Assembly (NCBI GenBank): GCA_002369025.1 | Contig: DFDV01000150.1 | Location: forward strand, 1-10,958 | DNA: 10,958 nt | Direction: 5' to 3' | DNA from: Treponema sp. UBA3819 | GTDB taxonomy: Bacteria > Spirochaetota > Spirochaetia > Treponematales > Treponemataceae | Made by a program: the position numbers and the translations under genes | The notes under the pieces: generated by a model | Told to the model about the DNA's origin: nothing | Database searches by the model: none | What the model saw: the letters and a program-made list of their open reading frames with translations, nothing else | In this document: positions 6,610 to 10,958 of the stretch, piece by piece | Layout of the letters: each line of letters begins with the position of its first letter | Numbering within the stretch: position 1 is the first letter of the stretch

Positions 6610-7197
6610 TCATGCATTTTTTGTGACTTTATAGGTCACTTTGTATTTTTTTGCCGCAGATGGAACAGAAAGTCCGTCTGCCAGCCATTTCATGCACGTC
6701 TCGGTGCATGTTTTGTACATATTCATACGGTGCAGGGCATCTTCCAGATTTCCGTACACTTTCCAGGTGCCACTGTACTTTGAGCCTTTTGCTCCCTGCA
6801 GTTCAAAGCCCACAACATCTTCAAGCGGATAGCCCAAAAAGAGGCCAACTTCATGAGGAAAATCCCTGCTGACGGCAAGGCGGTGAAGGAGTTCTGCCAG
6901 TACGGCCGCAAATCCTTTCTGCACAGGATAGCCTTTGCCTGCCAGATAAAGGGCATTTTGCCGGTTCATGCAGACCTCTTCCAGAAGATTTTTATCATAC
7001 ACAAAGAAAAGAAAGCGGCCGTCAGATTTTTTGAGGGGGACAAAAAATGTCTGGTCTTTAGAAAAGTAAGGACGCCACTGATGAAGTTTTTCAAAGCCGG
7101 AAGCGTAATTCTTTCCGTTCATCGAAAAAAGACAGGCCGGTTTTATACCGCAAAGGGCAGGTGCACCGCAATGAATGATCGTCTCATCAAAGCCCAT
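6610..7197 (-). CDS. DUF3793-family protein, first gene of the flavodoxin operon
   Basis: The 195-residue protein matches the DUF3793 pattern from memory. The N-terminal part has conserved cysteines (HCGAPALCGIKPACLFS, Cys10, Cys16, Cys22). The block HEVGLFLGYPLEDVVGF (115-131) is the family signature, followed by SGTWKVYGN and a Cys-containing helix (CTETCMKWLADG, about 164-175). No signal peptide or membrane span is seen, so it is probably cytoplasmic. Its biochemical role is unknown; members are often encoded next to flavodoxin and iron-related genes in anaerobes. The cysteines could bind a metal or cofactor (inference). The ATG at 7197 is supported by CTGGAG with 7-base spacing. This ribosome site sits directly behind the T-run of a leader terminator, so expression may depend on antitermination. 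The tail repeats KVTYKVTKNA. Confidence 0.85.
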   Translation of the reverse strand: MGFDETIIHCGAPALCGIKPACLFSMNGKNYASGFEKLHQWRPYFSKDQTFFVPLKKSDGRFLFFVYDKNLLEEVCMNRQNALYLAGKGYPVQKGFAAVLAELLHRLAVSRDFPHEVGLFLGYPLEDVVGFELQGAKGSKYSGTWKVYGNLEDALHRMNMYKTCTETCMKWLADGLSVPSAAKKYKVTYKVTKNA

Positions 7198-7210
7198 CAG
7201 ATTACTCCAG

Positions 7211-7262
7211 AAAAAAAATGGCGGGGTAAACCTGAAACAGTCTAAAGCAGTTTACCCCGCCA
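7211..7262 (-). terminator. Intrinsic terminator inside the leader of the DUF3793-flavodoxin operon; attenuator candidate
   Basis: On the minus strand TGGCGGGGTAAAC (7262-7250) and GTTTACCCCGCCA (7231-7219) form a perfect 13-base-pair, GC-rich stem with an 18-base loop, immediately followed by eight T (7218-7211). This has all parts of a strong intrinsic terminator, yet it lies between the promoter at 7302-7330 and the ribosome site at 7205-7210. A competing 6-bp pairing is possible: TACCTC (7272-7267) with GGGGTA in the 5' arm (7258-7253). That would break the terminator stem and is a weak antiterminator candidate. No known riboswitch class is recognised in the roughly 85-base leader. Confidence 0.8.
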
Positions 7263-7275
7263 CATTGAGGTACTA

Positions 7276-7330
7276 GTTAGCAATATCTAACTTCGATTGT
7301 TAGCATATACTAACGCTAGTTTTATGTCAA
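7276..7330 (-). promoter_or_regulatory. Promoter with two matched palindromic operators for the DUF3793-flavodoxin operon
   Basis: On the minus strand a perfect TTGACA (7325-7330) stands 17 bases from TATGCT (7302-7307). Two palindromes with identical arms overlap it: GTTAG-N6-CTAAC at 7299-7314, covering the -10, and the same arms at 7276-7291, just after the expected start near 7295. Their centres are 23 bases apart, about two helical turns. Bound dimers would block polymerase, so repression is expected. The arms do not match the classic Fur box; the TTAG/CTAA core recalls DtxR-family (IdeR/TroR-like) sites, but the regulator is not identified. Confidence 0.78.
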
Positions 7331-7342
7331 TAACTTTTCCGG

Positions 7343-7371
7343 TTGAAAATGATGTTTTTTTTTGCTACATT
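7343..7371 (+). promoter_or_regulatory. Promoter of the Omp85-like gene, placing the transcript start at the ATG
   Basis: TTGAAA (7343-7348, 5 of 6) and TACATT (7366-7371, 4 of 6) are separated by 17 bases on the plus strand. The expected start, 6-7 bases after the -10, falls at 7377-7378, which is the first base of ATG at 7378. The -35 lies only 12 bases from the divergent -35 of the flavodoxin operon (7325-7330), so binding at one promoter may affect the other. Confidence 0.5.
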
Positions 7372-7377
7372 TATGCC

Positions 7378-8655
7378 ATGATGAAGATAGAAAAAACCAT
7401 TCTCATCTTTATGCTCCCGCTTCTTTTTACATCATTTGTATTTTCCCAGGAGCAAGGGACATCGGAGAAAGAAGAGACTGAAGAAGCCCTAATCAGAGAA
7501 ATCAAGATAGACGGTCTAAAGAAAACCCGTGATTCTTACATGCAGCAGATCCTTAAAAAATACAAGGACATGCCGGAAAGCCAGGTAGATACGGTGGAAG
7601 TAGAAACCCTGCTGCACGAACAGAATCTTTTTTCTGAAATTGATGTAGAAATACGTCATAACGAAAATGATGAACTGCAGCTACACGTCACCGTAAAGGA
7701 AAAGATTTCATTTTTACCCCTGCCTTTCATTGCATATTCCAGCCAGACAGGTGTAATGGGCGGAATCATGCTCATGGATACCAATGCCTTTGGCGTAAAG
7801 GACAATTATATTGTAGGCGGTATTTTTTCCAGAGACATGCAGATGGGAGTGATGTCATTTTCCAAGCCGTCACTTTCTCTTACAAAACCAGGCTTTACCA
7901 TCAGTGCTAATTTTGCCCACCGCGGAAACACATATCAGGACAGTCATCAAAAAGATATGCTGGAATTCTCTTCCATTGGCGGAGGAGCAGGCATAGCCAT
8001 TACAGACAAACTGACTGAACATACTTCAGCATCTGTCGGACTCCGCTATGCATACCGCAATATTGATGTAGACAGCAGTTCTAAGGCTTATGAAGACGAA
8101 CTGAAAACCCACCATGCCTTTACCATAAACGCAGGCTGGGGATTAAGCATTCCCGTTCACAATGACTGGTTTCTTTCTACAAAGAGTCTGAAAGTGAGCG
8201 GAGACGCCGTATTCTTTACCACAGGAGAAAAGGCTCAGAGCATAACGGGACAGATTTCCATTCAGCAGCCACTTCCCATTACACGCCTGCGCCTTTTGGG
8301 TCAGGTTTCTGTACTCTACACTCATGACGCAAACAAAGTGCTCTGGCCCACCCAGAATGCAGTCGGAGTAAGCATCATGCCGGCAAAATTCCACGCACCT
8401 CAGATGGGTGGCTTTACCTGTGGTCTTGAAGTTGGTCTTGCCAGAACATCAATTGCAACTTTTTCTGTATACGGATTATATGAAGGAATTGTTACCAAAG
8501 ACTGGGATGACGAGCGCATTGTTCATCAGGGGTATTCTGCCGGCGCAAAAATGTATCTGGCAAAGATTTCATTTCCAGCCATGTCACTGGGCTTTTTCCA
8601 CAACGTTACCACAAACCGCATGAAATTTACTGTGTCAGCAGGTATGTCATACTAA
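7378..8655 (+). CDS. Single-POTRA Omp85/BamA-superfamily outer membrane protein
   Basis: The 425-residue protein starts with a signal peptide (MMKIEKTILI, then a hydrophobic run to FVFS, cleavage near residue 23). It continues with one POTRA domain at about 39-110: IREIKIDGLKKTRDSYMQQI, then HEQNLFSEIDVEI and LQLHVTVKEK. The remaining roughly 310 residues are a beta-barrel with Gly/aromatic strands and a C-terminus of KFTVSAGMSY, ending in the aromatic residue typical of barrels. BamA has five POTRA domains and about 800 residues, so this is a much smaller relative; similar short forms insert or export proteins or lipids, with roles mostly unknown. Longer in-frame starts from 7297 are rejected because they precede the signal peptide. 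No ribosome site precedes ATG 7378 (or 7381), consistent with a leaderless mRNA. The stop overlaps the convergent gene by 9 bases. Confidence 0.82.
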   Translation: MMKIEKTILIFMLPLLFTSFVFSQEQGTSEKEETEEALIREIKIDGLKKTRDSYMQQILKKYKDMPESQVDTVEVETLLHEQNLFSEIDVEIRHNENDELQLHVTVKEKISFLPLPFIAYSSQTGVMGGIMLMDTNAFGVKDNYIVGGIFSRDMQMGVMSFSKPSLSLTKPGFTISANFAHRGNTYQDSHQKDMLEFSSIGGGAGIAITDKLTEHTSASVGLRYAYRNIDVDSSSKAYEDELKTHHAFTINAGWGLSIPVHNDWFLSTKSLKVSGDAVFFTTGEKAQSITGQISIQQPLPITRLRLLGQVSVLYTHDANKVLWPTQNAVGVSIMPAKFHAPQMGGFTCGLEVGLARTSIATFSVYGLYEGIVTKDWDDERIVHQGYSAGAKMYLAKISFPAMSLGFFHNVTTNRMKFTVSAGMSY

Positions 8656-10365
8656 GAGCCAGTCCACGCCATTTTTTCCGCTGAAGACGCGCACTTTACA
8701 GGACTCCCTGCCGCAGTTTTTTGCAAAAAATGCCAGATCCATGGCGTATTCACTCATAATATCGTCCGGGTGATAGTGCAGGGAGATTCTGCTTTCCCTG
8801 CCGTCTGCCGTACAGCGGCTCAATGCGTTGTTCATCAAAATGACATCTTCAGCTGCGGGAAGCATTTTTTCCAGATGCCTTTCCTTGTACTGGGCACGGA
8901 CAAAGGCAAGCTGCAGGCGTTCTATCGCAAGATCTTCTTTTTCATTCTTTCCTGCTGCAAGGGGATTTTTTTTGACATAGTCCGCAAATTCTTCAAAGAA
9001 AGTGCTTGCCTTTTTGTGAAGGGGAAAGAGTATTGTATTGAACCAGGGAACAGCGCGTCCGTCATTGTAAAAAAGATTTACGGCCTTTGCGAGAGAATCT
9101 GCTTTTGTTAAATCCTTTTCGCTGAACTGGGGCGTGCGCAGAACATGATAGGGAGGCTCTTTTTCCCATTCCAGACCAAATGAAGCCGCATCATCATGAA
9201 GAGTTGTGCCGGGAAGCACGCTCAGGCAGAAGAGTTCCAGATTGTTGGGATAGAGGCTGAGGGCAAAATCAATGCTGCGGCAAAAGCCCGCATACGTGTC
9301 GCCGGGTAAGCCAAAGATAAGGTCAAAACCAAAAGTAACGCCTGCTTCATTCAGAAAGCCGATGTTGCGGGTAAAGAGTTTTTTGTCCAGAGTGCGGTGA
9401 ACATTTTTGAGCACGGCGGGGTCTGCACTTTGCAGGCCAATCTGCAGGGCACAGGGAATGCCGGCAAAAGCCTCTGCAAGTTCCCGGTCAATAAATTCTG
9501 CCCTTGCTTCAAAATAAAAAAACATTCCCGGGGCCTTTCTGGCAATCATACGCAGCATGTCTATTGCCCGTTTTTTGTTTGCATTGTAAGTGGGATCCAG
9601 TACAAAGACCTGGGGAATCTTTTTTCTGGCAAAGAGTTCTATTTCTTTTTCCAGCCTGTTCAGGGGAAAATATGCGATTTTCTGCTCACCCTTGCTTTCA
9701 TAGCAATATGAGCACTTAAAGGGACAGCCCCGCGCCAGTTCCCAGAGGGCACCGCCATATTTTGCCGGGTCAAGAGTACCGTCCAGATAGGGAGAAGAAA
9801 GTTCCTGGGGAAGACAGGGAAGGGCCCGGGTTATACCTGATTTTTCTGACTGGGAGCGGAGGGAATAAATTCCGGGAATGGGTTTAAGTGCCGGCTCTCC
9901 GCATGATGAAGTCTGGGATTCTCCGGCAGCCAGAAACAATTCTTCCAGCAGAGCGGGAACTGCTCCCTCGCCCTGACCGGCAATAGTGTAGTCAAACTGA
10001 GAAAAAGCCCTGGGATTTGCCGTTACTTCCGGGCCACCCGCAATGCAAAGGCAGTCAGGGAGAATTTTTTTTACTTCTCCGGCAACGGCTTCCAGAAGCA
10101 CATGATTCCACACATAGACGCTGAAGCAGAGGGCCCGGGGCTTTTCTTTTGCAAGACTGTCTGCTATAAAAACAGCTTTTTCAGCATCGCCGGAAAGACG
10201 GCTCAGTGCTTCATCTTCCAGCGAATAGTCCTGCAGGGAAACAGAAAACTTCCCCGCCGTTCGCGAATCAGATTTGATTGCGCTGGCTATACAGGCAGCT
10301 CCCAGCGGAAGCCCCTGAGGGGAAGTTTCTACGAGCAGCGTCGTGCAGATAATGTGGGGAAGCAT
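8647..10365 (-). CDS. B12-binding radical SAM protein with DUF4080-type C-terminal domain
   Basis: The 572-residue protein has an N-terminal cobalamin-binding Rossmann-like domain (about 1-150) with CIAGGPEVTANP (107-118) and IAGQGEG (128-134), features of BchE-like B12-dependent radical SAM enzymes. I do not see the DxHxxG motif of base-off B12 binders, which is usual for this class. The radical SAM core begins with RGCPFKCSYCYE; Cys214, Cys218 and Cys221 should hold the 4Fe-4S cluster. Downstream IGLQSADPAVLKNVHR and FGFDLIFGLPGDT are typical core motifs. Residues from about 400 onward fit the DUF4080 tail. Substrate and reaction are unknown. Its ATG overlaps the stop of the IMP cyclohydrolase gene (TAATG) and lacks its own ribosome site, so it is translationally coupled. 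Its 3' end overlaps the convergent Omp85-like gene. Confidence 0.93.
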   Translation of the reverse strand: MLPHIICTTLLVETSPQGLPLGAACIASAIKSDSRTAGKFSVSLQDYSLEDEALSRLSGDAEKAVFIADSLAKEKPRALCFSVYVWNHVLLEAVAGEVKKILPDCLCIAGGPEVTANPRAFSQFDYTIAGQGEGAVPALLEELFLAAGESQTSSCGEPALKPIPGIYSLRSQSEKSGITRALPCLPQELSSPYLDGTLDPAKYGGALWELARGCPFKCSYCYESKGEQKIAYFPLNRLEKEIELFARKKIPQVFVLDPTYNANKKRAIDMLRMIARKAPGMFFYFEARAEFIDRELAEAFAGIPCALQIGLQSADPAVLKNVHRTLDKKLFTRNIGFLNEAGVTFGFDLIFGLPGDTYAGFCRSIDFALSLYPNNLELFCLSVLPGTTLHDDAASFGLEWEKEPPYHVLRTPQFSEKDLTKADSLAKAVNLFYNDGRAVPWFNTILFPLHKKASTFFEEFADYVKKNPLAAGKNEKEDLAIERLQLAFVRAQYKERHLEKMLPAAEDVILMNNALSRCTADGRESRISLHYHPDDIMSEYAMDLAFFAKNCGRESCKVRVFSGKNGVDWLLV

Positions 10366-10958
10366 TATTTGTTTTTGTTGATGATTCTGTCTTCGCAGCT
10401 TCCGTCAGCAATATCAATAAAGCGAACAAAGAGTGAAACTTTGTTTTCTTCGTTCAGACTCTTCCAGACAGTGTTGGTAAAGGTGTCGATATCGCCTTCA
10501 ATCGTAACCAGTTCCGGCTCGCCTTCAAAACTCGGAAGGGGATTTCCGTCTCCCATGTATGTATGGATGAATCTTCCAACGCCTGCCTTGGGATTTGAAT
10601 AGGCGTAGGTAAAGCGGTTGCAGCTTGCGGGGTCTCCGTTGTCGCTCTTTAAGATAGACATGGCAAAATTGTATTCACCCTTTTCCACATGCATGATACC
10701 GCTGATACGGGGCGTGTAGTTTGGTGCATCCGGTTCAAATTCGCGGCAGCGCAGGCTGTGTTCAAAAGTCTGCTGCTTGTCCATGTTTTCGTAGATGGTG
10801 TCAGTCTGGTCGCCGTTGGTGACGATGGTTTTGTTTCCCAATACGCGGACGGGAGCGTAGATAATCAGACTGGGGTCTTTCATCTTGCTGGGGTCAAAAG
10901 CCTGGGTGCGGATGCCATTGCCGTCTTTTACGAAGACGCGGTTGCGGCTGTTTTCGCT
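10365..10958 (-). CDS. purO: PurO-like IMP cyclohydrolase, 5' end cut by right edge
   Basis: The frame is open from the right edge to the TAA at 10365-10367, giving 197 visible residues; the internal ATG at 10883 is not the start, because the 25 codons before it are in frame and conserved-looking (SENSRNRVFVKDGNGIRTQ). The motifs fit the IMP cyclohydrolase-like family (archaeal PurO relatives): IYAPVRVLGNKTIVTNGDQ followed by TDTIYENM parallels SNGSHTDTIADKI of PurO, and APNYTPRISG parallels its NTPRIAA block. The enzyme closes the ring of FAICAR to make IMP, the last step of purine synthesis, replacing the cyclohydrolase domain of PurH. Perhaps 20-40 N-terminal residues lie outside the window. 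It is the upstream partner of the radical SAM gene. The family call comes from remembered motifs. Confidence 0.82.
   Translation of the reverse strand, partial: SENSRNRVFVKDGNGIRTQAFDPSKMKDPSLIIYAPVRVLGNKTIVTNGDQTDTIYENMDKQQTFEHSLRCREFEPDAPNYTPRISGIMHVEKGEYNFAMSILKSDNGDPASCNRFTYAYSNPKAGVGRFIHTYMGDGNPLPSFEGEPELVTIEGDIDTFTNTVWKSLNEENKVSLFVRFIDIADGSCEDRIINKNK

Noticed and set aside
6627..6643. GTGAC/GTCAC inverted repeat at the end of the DUF3793 gene
   Set aside because: It falls inside coding sequence for KVTYKVT, the stem is 5 bp, and the repeat is explained by the repeated codons.
7211..7262. Reading the large hairpin as a plus-strand terminator
   Set aside because: On the plus strand the stem is followed by CATTGAGG rather than a T-run, and no plus-strand gene ends there.
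7297..7377. N-terminal extension of the Omp85-like protein
   Set aside because: It would place residues before a clear signal peptide and would overlap the operators and promoters of the divergent gene.
1..10958. CRISPR array, tRNA/rRNA genes, insertion sequences, phage or integrase genes
   Set aside because: Looked for on both strands; no regularly spaced repeats, cloverleaf, transposase or integrase motifs were seen.

Overview
The window is a gene-dense bacterial segment with almost no stretch over 150 bases lacking a gene. Several features suggest a host-associated or gut-type Treponema (Spirochaetes). These are a dCache-type methyl-accepting chemotaxis protein, two signal-peptide beta-barrel proteins (so a diderm cell), a DUF3793-flavodoxin pair typical of anaerobes, a B12-binding radical SAM protein with a DUF4080-type tail, and a PurO-like IMP cyclohydrolase. 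The genus is an inference from gene content, not from a marker gene.

Layout, left to right. (1) 1-392, minus strand: the start of a TetR-family regulator that runs off the left edge, preceded by a 26-codon hydrophobic small ORF. Each has its own sigma70-like promoter. (2) 389-4228, minus: a chemotaxis receptor followed after 8 bases by a COG2509-type FAD-dependent dehydrogenase. (3) 4306-4898, minus: a YoeB-type toxin with a RelB/DinJ-type antitoxin, start and stop overlapping as TAATG, behind a promoter covered by two small palindromes. (4) 4919-7330, minus: a complete-looking transcription unit. A strong promoter overlaps two matching GTTAG-N6-CTAAC palindromes, followed by a leader containing a textbook intrinsic terminator, then DUF3793, flavodoxin, a beta-barrel outer membrane protein and a terminal hairpin. 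(5) 7343-8655, plus: a divergently transcribed single-POTRA Omp85-like protein whose promoter places the transcript start on the ATG, so a leaderless mRNA is predicted. (6) 8647-10958, minus: a B12-binding radical SAM/DUF4080 protein whose 3' end overlaps the preceding gene by 9 bases, and upstream of it, coupled through TAATG, a PurO-like IMP cyclohydrolase cut by the right edge.

The most interesting part is unit 4 with its divergent neighbour. A flavodoxin normally replaces ferredoxin when iron is scarce. Here it lies between a DUF3793 protein and an outer membrane channel-like protein, behind two apparent layers of control: paired operators on the promoter and an intrinsic terminator before the first gene. 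I infer a metal- or redox-responsive operon. The sequence does not name the signal or the regulator. No tRNA, rRNA, CRISPR array, insertion sequence or attachment site was seen.
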